A stretch of DNA of 64,000 nucleotides from Drosophila pseudoobscura (Eukaryota > Arthropoda > Insecta > Diptera > Drosophilidae): contig NC_046681.1 in assembly GCF_009870125.1 (NCBI RefSeq), forward strand, positions 25,442,001 to 25,506,000. Direction: 5' to 3'. Under the pieces are notes generated by a model, which did no database searches, was not told the origin of the DNA, and saw nothing but the letters and a program-made list of their open reading frames with translations. The stretch's first letter is position 1. Each line of letters starts with the position of its first letter. Shown here piece by piece: positions 12,401 through 27,400 of this stretch. Position numbers and translations under genes: made by a program.

Positions 12401-15400
12401 GCGGCTCGTGCCAGAGTCATATAATTAAAGACCCCAAACACTTTGCAAGTTTACACAAATCAAAGTCAGGCTGAGAAAACATGTATAGCTATATATACTA
12501 TACATGGATGTGGTGTGTTGTGGCGTGGTTTATATATGTATGTATGTATGTATATATGTAGAGCACGCACTTGAAACTGATGACGTCCTTGGCTTTGGAC
12601 TGCGGCTGCACTCGACGTTGGGTTCACATTCGATCGATAAAGCCACGCAGGACTGTTTCGAGGCGGGTTTGAGGATTTTCACGGCTGTTGCCAAGAGTCC
12701 CAAATAGAACTGATGACGTCAAAGCGGAAGCGAGACGGTAATACAAACTATCTGTTTTCTGTTTCCTCCGATTCTCTCTCTTTTTCTTTACGTATGCGTA
12801 ATATTGAGTATACCACGTGTGGCACACACAAGCCAGCGGAGAACCATCATCAACAACAACAACAACAAGAACAACAGTTTGTCAGGCAATTAAATGGCCA
12901 ATTAAATGGTCCGTGAACATTTAGCAGATGGCAGATTCCAGTAGCCACCAACATATCTGACAATTAGAAGACACAACAAACAAACCAGCAAACAAAAAAT
13001 TAAACAACAAAAAAGACACACTCATATGTGCTTGCAAATTGCATAAAAATCACAGTGAAGATGCCATCGCACACAATCATTAACGGCATCAAGATTGGCT
13101 TAATTGAAGTAGCGACAACGAGCGTGTCTCATTACCAAGTCAAACACAAGCTGAGAATCGGAGACGGAGACGGAGAAGCCCACTGAGACTGAGAGACACG
13201 GAGTTTGAGAGAGTTTGTGACAAGATTGTCAAATACTTAGGCAGGCGGGCAGGCAGGCAGCAGTGACATCAAGCATTCAATGCAAAACGCGTTCCTCAAT
13301 CATTTGTATCGAAATCGTGTATATATATGCACATATATGTATCTACCTGGCCATATAAGATGTATAAAATACTTCTTTAAATTTCCATAATTTTTGTGTG
13401 TGTTTTTAGCCGGTTTTTTCGTGTTTGCTCGAGCGTGCCATAAATTTGTGGCTCAAAATTTAGAACATTGCAATTAAAATAACGGATCCGAAATGGAGAG
13501 AGAGAGAAGTATCTGTTACCCTCTCTCCACCTCTCTCTCTCTCTCCACATAAGACGTTTCATAATTTGCTTATAATAATCATAAAGTCTTTTGTGAGCTC
13601 TGTGAAAACTTGTATCTGTGCGTTTGAATTCATAAATTTTCAGCGCGCATTTCCTGACCAGCAACAGCAACAAAATAAAGTTAAGAGCTACAAAAAAGTA
13701 TCTTTTATTATGAATAGTGACTCAAACTTTGCGATGACCTTGAGCTCTGCTCGGAACGAAATTAGAATACGAAGAAAAGAATTTTATTTTGGTTTTATTT
13801 TTATGATCGAAGCTTTCGCTTTATGGCGATGCTTTTGTGATTAAAATGAGTTCTGGGCTCATGACATCCGATCTGTCCTAAGATATGGTCCAATACCCGA
13901 TACCCGTCTGCAGTCTGGGCGGAGAGCAGGGCAAACCTGCACTTTGGAAACCCAGTTCTAATAAAAGAAAAACAGGTTTGGTTTTTTTGAGAATATTAAA
14001 TTGTTATATATGATCATAGGTGTCTGTTATGCTTCTTATTTGTGTCTGGTTTTCGGGTGGGGGTTTGTCAGGCATAACGAATGGACAGATGCTGATAAAT
14101 GCAGTTATAAATGAATCGATTAGGAACGCACATGTCTGTAGGAAGCAGTCTTGAAAGATTGCTATCGTTAAGAAGATATTATATAGGGGGAATGTGGCAT
14201 GGAACTGGCTTGCAAGCCGATAAAAGATGCATGGAATCAGGGATGATTGAGCTCGTTAAGGTATATAGACAGGATAACGACTAGACACTCCTTCATATAT
14301 AAAAAGATATTTACTTTATGAGTATTACTTTCACTCTCTTCATAAACCATTCAGAACAGGATCTAAATACAGTGGTGGGGCGCCGCCGGGCGTCATCTGC
14401 AGGCACCATTAAGCGTTTAATTTATGCGAACACATTAAGTCAACCGAAATGTGTATCTGTATCTTTCAGCAGTATCTGGGCAGCTCGATCTGCACTTGTA
14501 TCTTCATTTTTATGGTCCTCGGCTATTCGCTCGGTGCCCCGTCTAACTGTTTGGTGCATCATAAAAATGTTTAATGAATTTTTCGTTATATCCATCATAA
14601 TATGGTTGGCTAATGAGTTGCTTTTAGCAAAAAATTAACACTCGGTGGAGAATGAGAGCCACACTTGACCAAGCAAAAAATTAAATAAAACTTATGGCCA
14701 GGCCATTTGTGTGGTGCACAAAAAGTTTATTTTAAATTAAATGCAGTCTTTTACAGAGGTGCCACATAAAAGGGGGATACTGAGATAACAGCAAAATGAT
14801 TCAGAATATCGTTATGAAAACAGCACCAGAGTCCGCTCCATTTTCCCACCATTAAATGTTGTCACTGAACACTTTGTGTGCCCCCCTTTGACCTAAGCTA
14901 CTGGTCCTTGGACTTCTGTCCGAGTGCCCGCATTGTGTTCTAGATACTTGATGAGGCGCCCACCACATCTCCAGCTCCGAGCTCCAGCTCCCAGCTCCAT
15001 TCGTGAGCAGTCGCCGAGCATCGTTGCGAAACTATAGTAAGCCAGCGGACACTGGCCTTGAAAATCTAATATTCTCATTCTCATATACTCAATTAAAGCG
15101 GCTGTAAGCGAAGAGCAAAAAAGCAGCTAACACGGCGCTTAGTTACATTTTGCAGATGCTAAAAGCCGTCAACGAACTCGATTGCGATGTGCCAGACAGC
15201 AAATAAAAATTTAAGCATACCCATATGTACATCGTGTATCTCTGCATCTGTATCTGTATGTGTGTCTGTATCTGTGTATATGACTTGAAAGTTCTCAGAC
15301 TTCACGAACAGACTGACCAAATGGCAAACAGCTTCAAAGCTATTCCCCTGCAGATGTGCTTCAGCTGCAGTTTTGGCCATCGGAAGCCTTCACTTTTATG

Positions 15401-18400
15401 ACCATCGGTGTACTTTGTTGGCGGCTACTGGGTCGTACTGGGTATTCCCTCTGGCATTGTTCTAGCGCTTCTCTCCTCTGATCTTCAGTTGGGAAGACAC
15501 ACACATTTTGTGTCAATTAACACATTCATTTTGCAATCGATTTAATTAACTCTCTTCAGACATCCCCCCAACCCCAACACAATGTTCATTTGAAAGTTAA
15601 ATAATTGTCGGGGGGCTACAGGTTTTGGCCTAAGTTATGGCGCTATTAATATCTGACTAGTGACAAATCAGTGCATTCGGTATGGAGAGCAAATCCCATT
15701 AATCGATTAACTATATGACAGTTATGTATTCCACAGTTGATAAGAATTTATCAATAAAATTTTAATGGCAAGCGATAACTGAGCGGCTCTTGGATAAGCT
15801 AACATTAAAATGTATTCAATTATATGAATATGCTAAATAAATAGTTATTGAAGAGTTATGCTTTCACAGTTATCGATTATTAATCGTAGGTTTATGTACA
15901 ATTACTTTTTTAATAGTTTCACATCTGTAGTTTGACTTTAAGACTTCTTTTGAGGTTCCCATTTGATATTTCATATTTATCGATGTTATATCGATGCCAT
16001 ATCCTTTACTTAACAAACTTTCATCGATTCTTTATCGATTATTTATCTGAAAAAAGTAAATACAGCTGAAATGCTGTGACTATGATAATGATAGCTGACT
16101 GACACTCCCCTCAACAACAGTACCATCACAACTTCCACATCCTTAGAGCCCCTGTGCTTGGCGCTGAGTGAGCCTTGAACCACATAAAATAACACAATAA
16201 ATAGCGAGTCCAACTAACCATCGACCCGACCCGAACCCAAAAGCAAGGCAAACAAAACATGGCCAAAGACAAATAGCAGATCCGAAACGCGCCCAGTTTC
16301 GGTTCGAGCTCTTTGGATATTCAATTTGTTTAGACCTTTTTGGCTCTCGGTGCTGGCTGGCTGGCTGGCTGACTTGCCCCGTTAACTGTTAACGGTCTAA
16401 ACGGTCTTTGCTCGATCGCAATTGGATAATGAATGATGCTTTGAACTGTGGCAAATTCTTTTGTCTCCGCGCGAGCACAGAGGCCCCCACCGCTTAACAT
16501 TGAACTTTTCGCCATCTCCAGAGACAACACACGGCTATGGATACTCGCGAAGCGTACTCGATTCCCACAGCATTGAATGATTTATGGGCTGGAGAGAAGC
16601 GAAGAAAAATAGACCCCAACGTGTGTATAGAGGGAAAAAGTCATTCCGTTTTCGATTGCGGATCTAACGGATGAAACAAGAACCTTGTTATGCATTTAAC
16701 ACGCCACAGAAAGAAGGAAAAATATACACAATACTCGTATAAAATCTGTGGGACTGCGGGACTCTAAGTACAATAAAAATAAAATGCGATGAATTATGGG
16801 GCAAGTTTTTATATTTGCCAGTCTCTGTGTCTCTGTGTCTCTGTGTGTGTGTGTGAGTGTGCCAATCAGCATAATCGGTGATCGGTGGATCGCAGGGATT
16901 GTCGGATTGTCGGATTGTCGGATTGTTGGATTGGCTGTTAGATCGATCGGTGATCGTCAGATCGTCACAGCAGCCATCACTTGCCGCCAATTGTGCATCG
17001 ATCACCGCTTCCCCCAAAGAGCGGTAGAGAGACACCGACACCGATGCCGATGCCGACCTTGTGCATCAATCCGATCGAAGCGAAAGAAATGCGTGCAAAA
17101 AAAATGGTTTCGGTTTTTATTTTTTTCGAATTTATTTGGTTTTTCTTTTTGGGTTACATCGATCCATCCGCACCAGCGAAGGTCTAACAAATTGTGACTG
17201 CCAATTAAGTAGAGTCCGAGCAACAATTATAGCGATTTCGGAATCCGATTTTGGCCACATCTTCTCGCGTGCTGTCGCCCAATTGACGTTGGCCAGGTTG
17301 GAACAATTAGCATAAATTAAAATTGGTTTACGGCCCAGCATTAGCTTGATGACACACTGCATACTCGCACAGAGAGACACTCAGAGAGAGACAGAGAGAG
17401 GCAGAGAGAGAGAGAGAGGTGCCGGTGCCAGTGGATCGAACCCATGGATGCGATGCGACTGAATCCGCCTAACGATGAGAGTAAAAGTGATCCAACCGGT
17501 TAGCGCGGACGCAGTGCGGGGCCGCTTCTATAGTTAGTCTCTGAATTTATGACCCACCCACCCTCACAGCCCCCCATCCCGCTCCGAGCCGAACCGACTT
17601 AGAATCAAACGCAGCATTTTAATCGCGCCATATAAAGCGCAGACGGCAGGCAACAGCAGAGCAACGGCAGAGTAAAAGCAAAAAAAGTAAAAACAAAGAA
17701 TGTTTTGCGCATGCGCCGCATCATTTCTGTTGCTTCTGATGCGGCTTGTTCTTTGGTGCTGATACCCTGTACTTGGGCAGTGAAGTGGGTATGTTTAATG
17801 GAGGGTAAGGTGACTGGCAGAAGACTTTCTGTATAGGAGATCGAACCATTTGAGCAAAAGATCATAATATTATTAAGTTTGAAATAGTTTTGTCTTAAAT
17901 GATAAACGCTGTGGTATTCAGGGTTTTAAAGATATGGTATTATATTTTAATAAAGTTATGCATTCAGTCAGTATCTACCCATTAACCAAAAACCCTCGGA
18001 TCGGATAATTATAAGGGCTATAATTGGGATACTTTATTGGTGTACTTCCAGAAATGCAAGCAATCGCTCTCTATTTTCCAGGGGACTTGTCCCCAGTGCT
18101 AGGTATTCTATAGTCCAAACTACTATACGACCTTCTCACTTGTATTCTTGGGGTTTTTTTTGCTGCTTCATAACTGTGACTCTTGTGTTTTCGCAGTGAT
18201 TTATATTCTTTTTCGATCTGCTCGTGCTTTGTTGCGGGTCTGCTTTTGCTTTGCTTTTGCTTTCATTTGAAGCTCGATCCGACTTTGACTCCGAGACGCT
18301 GCTGCTAAGTGCGCTAAACAAATAGAAGATTTAGAGACATTCTTCTACAAAAGCGTTGATTTGACTAAATTAAGCCTCAGACGGCGCAGCCGCAGCCGCC

Positions 18401-21400
18401 GCAATCGCATCGGCATTAAATTGTAATCAATTTTAATGGCTTCTTGCTTCCCATGGATGGATCTCAGCATCAGATCATCGTCAACTGGTTTTGACCAACA
18501 GCGAAACAAAGTAAAAAAAAAAAATGGTGCTACGTTCTTACAGCTTTATTTTTGCGTGTCCGTCGCGTACCCCGTGCTCAGTGAGCTGTCATCGCATAGA
18601 TTATCATTATTTCTTCTGGCCAGAGCAGAGCCAGAGCTCTTTTGTAGAGCAATGTTTTTTGTTTATTTTTCGGTGTCAGGTTACCTTTCAACTATTTCTA
18701 GATTGAAGCTAATCAAAATGAAGAATTAACAGATCTAAAAATGTTTGTTGCATAAACAATATGGAGTGGAATTTGCTTTACTGATTTGTATGTCTTTCGG
18801 AAATGGCGCTAATTATGTTTTAATTTTATTGCGAATTTTAGCATAATTTAAATATTAATATAAGGATAAGTGGCTAAGATCTGTGGTTAAATATATTCGC
18901 TTTGAAATTAAGAATAAGACTAAGATCAAGTTTAATTCTATAACATTTTCCGAAACCCCAACAAAAGATGACGATCTTTGAGCAACTTTTATTGAATTAT
19001 ATAGACTACCTATATTCTTATTATTTTATTATATTCAACGTTTAAGCATTGTATAATCATATGTCCCCCTCTCCAAAATGTTACGTACTGCCCTTTTGGG
19101 CATCTTTACCATCTTTAAACCCATAAAAACCCATAAAATTACAAATACGATCCATGAAACGACCTTCGGGGTGCTTCCTTATTATGCTTTAATAAGCATT
19201 ACTTCGAAATCTACATAGATATTTGCTTTTGGTATTACCCAAAAAACTCTTTCACTTTCATTTTGCTTCACATGCCCAACGAAAACTATCCCATACCATC
19301 CCAAACCCATCTTGATTTGATGCCGCCCACAAGAAAAACTTAACTCCAAGCCACACTTTGCTTTTGGAGGTGTATGTGTGTCGCGATATAAAGCACAAAC
19401 ATGATGATCAAACATCATCATCACACCATCTTTAACCATCCATATACCAGCCCAAGCATATCCCATTCCGAACTTCGGCACATACATGCCCCCACCCCCA
19501 CCTCATTCATATCGAACCCCACCCCAGCTTAATAGCCACATCCATATCCTATCCACATCCCATACCATATCATACCATCCTTAGCGCCTTTGCCATCCAC
19601 ATTGACATGACTCTGTCTTTTTTGGCTTGGTTTAAATTTTAGCTCATCTTTTTCTATGGGTGTCTTTGGATATTTTTGGTGTGGTGTGGAATGCATGGCA
19701 TCATCATCATCATCATCATCAGCATCATCATGAGGATCGTCAGGCAGGCCCGGCAACAACTTGACTCTGAGCTGAAGTGCAACTTGCTGCACACGCTCTC
19801 GCTCCTCTCTCTCTCTCTCTGCCTCTGCCTCTGACTGCAGCTTAAACGTGTCTTCAGGTCTGTTATTAAATCAATAATGAAGCACACGAAGCGCCCCGAA
19901 GCATCAGCAGCAGCATCATCATCATCATCATCATGATGATGACGATGATCGGGCTACATCATTAGCACCAGTTGTGACTGCGGCCGACCGATGTTGCCTG
20001 GTGTTTCGCCTGGTTGTCGGCGTCTGTGGCACGCCGGCTGACACACAAAAAACATCGTGGAGTTCACGGAACGCACCCAAAAGCCAAACTCCGTTTTCGT
20101 TTCGATATTTCGCTTTTCGTTTGTCGTTTTTTTGGCATTAGACAAGCTTTGTTTTCCAGCCAGAGGAAAAACTCCAAGTTTGGCTTCAAGTTCTTCTTCT
20201 CCTGCTTGAAGCCCCCGTCCCACCACCCCACCCCCCCAGAAAGAAATCGAATTCGAACTATTAACTTATTGCAGTCAGTGTAAGTCAAAGTCGAGACGTT
20301 TGCAATATTTCTCTGTGGCACTCGGGGATCTGTCTGGCGCACATTCCACTCAGCCACGTTTGTCTCCAGCTCCAGCTTCAGCTCCAGCTCCACGTCTTCG
20401 TCTTCGTCTCCATCGATGTTTGGTGTTCGGTGTTTCAGGCACGGCAAGGTGTTGAGGTTAACTAAGGTGTGATAAATTTTTTGCCATCGATAGGTCGCTC
20501 TACTCTCCGCCTCGAGTGGAGTTTTGTGGGGTTTTCTGCTTTTGCTTTTGCTGTTGTTTTGTTTTTTGTCATAATTGTTTTATTATGGTCGTGTGGGTCG
20601 GGTTCGGTTGTGGGGGGCGCCAAAGTCAGTTTTCATTGTTGTGTGTTTCGCTTTTAGGGCAGGGATTACGAGTGGAGACACCACCGAGCGCACTGCAGCC
20701 AAAAACAAAAAACTTAAGGGGGACAGCATCGTGACAACGCTCCCCCGAACGCAAAAGCTCAGTGCTATAAAACAATCGGAGAAATCTATTTTTTTTCTTA
20801 TACCTTATTCTTTTTTTCTGTGTGAGATAAGTTCTCACAGTCCTGAGGAAATCTTCTGCACAAAAAATAAAACCATTTCCATTTATTTCTTACACTTTTT
20901 ATTGCCAAATTTCTACTTTTTTTAAGACAATTTTTGCAGACTTTTTTGGCGGTAATTAATAGACAGAGACACGGACAGTAACGCCTTGGCTATGGTCTCC
21001 ACTTGTGCATAAAAATTTGTCCATCCAATGGGCTGTTGTTGTAGCGATTGTTGTTGCAGTTGTTGTTGTTGTTGTATCGCATCCATTGGTGTTGCATTGC
21101 CACTGACTGGCAACACGCAAGCCCCGCCAAATGAAAGAAGCGATGCCAAACTCTGTTTGTCTATTACTTAATTGCCAGTCCAAAACCCTGGGATGGTATA
21201 GAGGATACCTGAGAGGTAAGCGTAGGAGTACCACGCGGAGGAGGCGGAGTCGAGGGTATGGAGTAGTCGTCTGCCTATAATAACAATTAGCGTGGCATTT
21301 TAATATGCATTATTGCTGTGAAAAGATCGCAAACTGATTTCACCAGCAACCAAAAGAAAAACACACAAAAAAAGGCAGCAAAGGCTTTTTTGCAGAAGAG

Positions 21401-24400
21401 TCACGACTTTAGCAGGACGATGAGGAAGCCAAAGGCAAAGCCACAGCCACAGCCAGACCCAGAGCCATCTTCAACTCCATATGCGTTGGGTTTTCTTCGT
21501 ATTTGGTTGGAGGGGAATCTTAATTACACAATTAATTTGTTGAGGCATGCAAAATAAAAAGTCTTGGGGATCGTTGGATGGGTTTCGGTTTCGGTTTCAG
21601 TTTCCATTTGTCTGGGGGTTCAGGTGATCAGGTGCTCGTTTGGAGAGTCCTCATATGGTCTTGGTATGGTACTTAGATGATCCTAACATTTCCCCAACAT
21701 TGAACGCTTTAATTGCGCTCAATTAAAGTCACATATTGAAATTGAATTTATGGTGATGCGGATTTGCTTAACGGATTGATGATCACATTTTGAAATGCTG
21801 TTTTGGCCAGGGGTTTCCCCTCTTAAAATAGCATTAAACATACATTTTTAACTCTTAACGAATTACATTACTAGAAATTGTTGCTCAAGAATTTAAAGAC
21901 AAATTTAGACACTTTTAGAGATGAATTTTTACACCAGTATATTTTTCACATATTTCTTCAGTTTATTCCTTTGATTCTTCGGCTTCTGCAGATAAATTTT
22001 CCATTCATCGAACACCCATCTTCGAAATCCACTTTGTAATAATTTCCGTTGGTAGACCTTCCCCAAAAAAAAAAAACATTTTCCCAAGAATCTCTTTATT
22101 AACCATTAGCCGCCTTGTGCCAGTGCCGGAGTCTGTGCCTGAGCCTGAGCCAAAGGTAAGCAAATTCCCAAAAAGATAAATCTATTGTATCTGGCAGATA
22201 CAAAACTCAAATTTAGATATGCAAACGAACAATTTTCCCGTACCCAAAGTCGAGTGGAGTCGCGTCGAGCCGAGGCGCTCACACTAAATCAAATCTTCAT
22301 AAGGCCCCCAACGACAAATATATGGGTTAGGCTCAATTTGCAGCTTGATAGAGCAGCGGGGAGAGTGGAGTGGAGGGGAGCGGAGCGGAGAAGTGGGTCT
22401 AAGGCTGGGATTGGTGGTACATCTCACAGATACAGATACGAAGGCAAGACAAAAGGTAATATTGGCGTTTTAATGCATGTTGCCTTTGGTGTTTGTGGCT
22501 GCTGCTGCTCCGGCTGCTGCAACCTGCTGGGAAAACACGGAGAGCTCTGTCTTGGATCGCAGGGGCAGGGTAATCGATTGGGGAACCAATGATCCCCCTG
22601 CCCCAGCCCCTTCCCTACCCTGCTGCACGGCCCTCCTCCAACTGTTTGTTTTTCCAATGAAAGCGAAAACACCAAAAAAAAAACTCCGAAACGTGCAACA
22701 ATGGACAAAGGGTAGGAGTAGAAGGCAGCTCGAAATTAACACTAATACGATTCCAAAGTGAGGGAGTAGCAGTTCCAGTCTGGGACATGGAAGGGAGTAC
22801 CAATCGCAGGAGGAAGAGGGCTGGCACCAATCCCAGTCAAAGTTTCGGTTGAAAGGGGGCTTCCACTGCCAGTCGGATACGGTGTATCTATATATCCATT
22901 AGATACTTGGCCAACGTCAACGTCGCGTGTTTTGATAGCTCGCTGATATTTCAGTCAGTAGGAGCGAAAAAAAGAAGCACAATGCAACAAGCGAAGATGC
23001 TGGTAAACCAAAAAAAAGAAAAGAAATTGTGCCAAAAATGTGCATACCCTGGCAGAGAAGGTATGGTGATTGCTACCATACGAAGAAGCAGGGATCTTTC
23101 ATCTAAAAAATATAGAATCAAAGAATCATTTGATTGATCGTTGCAGCCCATTCCCCAACACAGGCTACGTCCTGGATTCTCAAGTTAAGACAAAGACAAG
23201 ACTATAAGACTCTATTTTATATCTGTCTTAGGAGCAAATCCTATCTTTGTGAGAAATTTCCTTAATTCTAATCTCCACAAAGTTTGATTCGAATGCCATG
23301 AAGGGTATCCCCAAGCTTCGGCTTTGCTTACTGGTTTTTATTTATTTCTTTAGGAGCTGGTGGCCGGCCAAGAGGTGGCTTCCCACCTCTCGCATCAGCT
23401 GCACCTTCTTTGCCGGCTTCGATTCCATGTCGGATGCTCGCCTGGCAACGGAGCCAAGAAATCTTTGATTTTTTTTGCTTAGACCGAAACCTTTTTTGTC
23501 TAACCGAAAGCCGAGGAAGCAAAAAAAAAAGTTCCATTCCATGCCCGTAATTATGTAAGCGGCGTTCCAAAACTGGCAGCTTATTTATCTTTGTCTCAGT
23601 CATGTCAATCAGTCGGTGGCAGCGGCTCAGGCTCAGGCTCAGGCCCAGGCAGTGACTCCGACTCCGACTCCGTGGCAGTCGCCAGCAACACTGATGCACT
23701 GCAGCATCATGTGCACCTTTGACCCGCCAGCAGCTTCAGTCGAGCTGCAGCCCAAGTTTGGTGGGGCGCCGCTCAAGATGCAAATTAGGCGGCTTCAATC
23801 TGTATAATAAATGTGGGGGAAAGAGTCTAAAGCTCGGCAATTGGGGATTGAGGATTGGGTTTTCGGATTGAGCATTGGGTTTGGTTGTGGGCGAGGGAGT
23901 GGAGTGGCGATGGAGGGTGAGACTTCTAAATGGGCAGAGCATTGTAGTCGTGATTGAACTGTACTATATTTGGAGGGAAGAATCTACGGGTTTAGGTGCA
24001 TTGGAAGATTGAATAATTCAAGGATTATTGGAAATGGAAAGTATCCTAGATAGATGAGGAAATGAATATCAATTTTCAATTCTGTTAGGTGACACCTTTT
24101 TCCTGTTTTCTATTCTCATGCATAGACCTTTCTAATATATATTTGATTCCCACAACGACAGATATAGATACAGATACATTATACAATTTGGGTTTCCTTT
24201 ATATCTTCTTATAATCCAACAGCAAATTTAACAGATTCGATTTCATCCTTTCGATCCTTTGAAATACATTCATATATCGGATATCCACATTGTTCCGATT
24301 GTTTCCAATCCATCTGAAGGTATCTTTGTCCCAAACGCATACTTTAATTCGAACAAGCAATATATCTTTATTACCCAGATACTATTTTTAGAGACATTTG

Positions 24401-27400
24401 CTGACTTGATTCATTTTAGAAAACACACTCTCTCCGAAGTATCTTTTAGTATTAAAAGTACGGCTGCCTTAGCCGTACATCGATTGAGATGATGATGCTG
24501 ATGCTGATGCAGATGCTTTGCTGATGATATAACAATTCAATTAAACCAGTTTACAGAATGAGTAGAAGCAGATCCGAGGCAACTGGGCCCCGCGGCTAAC
24601 ACCTTAACGGCAAATTCTTTTATTAGAATTTCATGCAAATAAATATCTTTGGCGATCTACAGATCGCACTGTAGCTGAGTAGCCTGTGGCCGCAGCTTGT
24701 AGGGGATTTGGTTACTCGCTGCCTCTGGCGTTGGCTTTTACTTTTATGAATCCGCTTTTTGCATAATGAATGATCAAGTGGACATTGGGTTGGGTCTGAG
24801 TGGAGCTCTCTGACCCATTGCCGGCTTTTGGGCAAGTTCCTGAGGCTGGCTGCAGTTGGCGACAAGTGCCACCAGAGCCAGAGCCAAAGCCAACGCAAGA
24901 GTTCGAGCAAGAGTATTGGCCAATACACAGGTGACTGCCCATACAGACACAGCTACAGATACAGATACAGATACATTCAGACAGATTCATGATTGGGGGG
25001 CAACTGGTTGAGATGCGCTCAAAAAATGACTTCAATCCGTTTGGATGGTCGTCTCTGGTTTTGGTCTCTCTCGAGGGGATCTGGAGGGGGATCGGTGGGG
25101 ATCTGTGGGGTGCCATGAAATGTCCAAGATGGCCTTCGATGATTTTTGCAGCGATTAAAAACCGATGACGATGTCTCGTGGTTTACTTAGCATTCAAAGT
25201 GGCGCAAAGAGATTTATACGAATTGTTGCGACAATTTCAGCTTTTTTTACTCGATTTTGTTGTTGTTGGATATGGCTTTGAGTCATTCATTCAATTGAAA
25301 TTCTTGAACAAAATCATGTTATTGTCTTTTAATGATGTTGTGGCTGTTGTTGTTGTTCATCTTGATAGCTGAGGAGCCAAACACTTTCGATGTTTAACTC
25401 TGACTGACCTTTTGCCATGGATAGTTCTATATACACTTTGTATCTGTATCTACATCTCCATCGCCATCACCATCTGTATCTACAACATGTACGGGTATTG
25501 AGACACTGCTGACACAGTTTCGCTTACGTTTAATTGTACGGATTTATAGGATTTTAATAGTTACACCGTGTGTGTGCTTTTTAGCACCGGCATCGCAGCC
25601 GATGTCTGCCGATGGCCAAGAATTGCCCGAAGATTCCATATAACTTGATTTATACGACCAACACTTAACTGGCTATTGGCCCCACCAAAGACCACCGAGT
25701 GGGGGCTGGGGGCTGGGGGCTGGGGCCTGGCTGGTTTAGTGGGTGCCATAATTGATTCGCCAAGAGTCTCGTCTCTCTCAGCCTCCGATGATCGTGCTTG
25801 GGTGGTTTCATTATCGTGTGGCTCTATATATATATTTGTGGGTGGGGATCTACTAATTAGACATGCCTTCAGGGCGTTTGGGAATAACTGTTGGGTGTTT
25901 GATGGAGTGTTTGGCATGAAGAAACATTCCATACTGCCTTCATGGATAGATAATCAGCTGATTCCCAGAAATGACCCACTAATGATTTGATTTTCATATT
26001 CACTTGATGTCAAAAGTCAAGTTCCTTAGGCAAATGATTCAAGACTTTTTGCTGTTGCTCCCACATTCACAATGTTTTTGGTACACACCCTTTTTGTGTG
26101 CCACAAGAAGCCAGAAACAATGCCACCGAAGACAGAGAGATAGACAGACAGACAGAGGATAGGGCTGTTCCCAGATCAATATGAAATATCATTCGCCCCA
26201 ATATGGCCTTGGGTCATTTAGAAAGCAATTCATCGAAGATGAAGCTCGGCATCGAATCGCAAACAAAGAAAATAAAAATAGAAATAAAAAATAAAAAAAA
26301 AAAACAGATTCCCGAATAAAACTACCGTCGGCTACTGCCAAAAAAGCTACCGGGAAGAGTGCGCGATAAACATTGAAGATTGCCCATTTTAGACCATTGT
26401 GTTTGATGGCCCCAAAGCAAAATTTACAACCGCAGCAAAAACGATACGAGTATCTGTAAAAAAATTGCAAATTCGGGTTGGGTTTTGGGGTTTTTCTTCT
26501 TCCAGTGGATGCATTTTTCGTACATCTTCTTCCCTGAAAAATTGCAGTTTTCTAATTGTTTTATTTGTTTTTTCCTTTGGAGCGAGGGGGATTTTCATCT
26601 CTCGGCCTCCTTCTGCGAGACGAGGCATCGTTAACAAATTTATTATAATGGAGAGAGAGAGAAATCCCCAAAAAAAAAGATACACCATTCCTCCCCAGAG
26701 TCTCTCTGGGGCTCTGCCTCTTCTCGTGTCTTCTTGGCCCATTGCATAAGTTTGCTAATTTTTTTTGTTTTTCCAACAGAGTCTGTTTTTTTATATAATA
26801 TCGTTAATACATATTATTTTGCAAGGCTTTTGTTCATGCTCCGGCTAGAGTCTTGTACTTTGAACTGCGAACTCCATTGGCCAGAGTTGGTAGAGTCTTG
26901 GCTGGGGCTTGCTTTTGGCCAATGGCCTGATCAATGGATGGACTTGGACATGTAGGCATCTGCCGAAATTGACAGACTGAATGCTGGGAGGGTGCCGGGG
27001 TACACTCGTCTTGTGCAGTGACCCAAAGAAATGGTAATGCGAGTCTGGATCGTCTTCTTCTTGGTTCGGTTGGGTCAGAGGGAACCCATACCCATACCGT
27101 ATATCCGTGGCCCGGCCTGGCCACTCAGTCATTGAGTCAGTGGGTGCAACACAAGCCACAGCCACAGCCAGACTTCGTGTGAAGATCTGTGAGAAGTATA
27201 CAAATGGGTTTCAGGTTCGGTTCACTACAGTTTTTTTGTGTTTTTTTTGGACTGTGGGCACCAAAGGAGTTTACTCCTCATTTTGTTGCAGGTTTTCGTT
27301 TGCGACTGCGCGGCGGCGGCGGCGGCTTCGATGGTATCGCCTTTGAAATCCACGACAGCGACAAAAGTCGCAGTGGAAGACGACGACGACGACGACGACG

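Noticed and set aside
26693..26711. CCCCAGAG-TCT-CTCTGGGG hairpin
   Set aside because: Perfect 8-bp stem but isolated, without a U-tract or other context; short inverted repeats of this size are expected in 64 kb.
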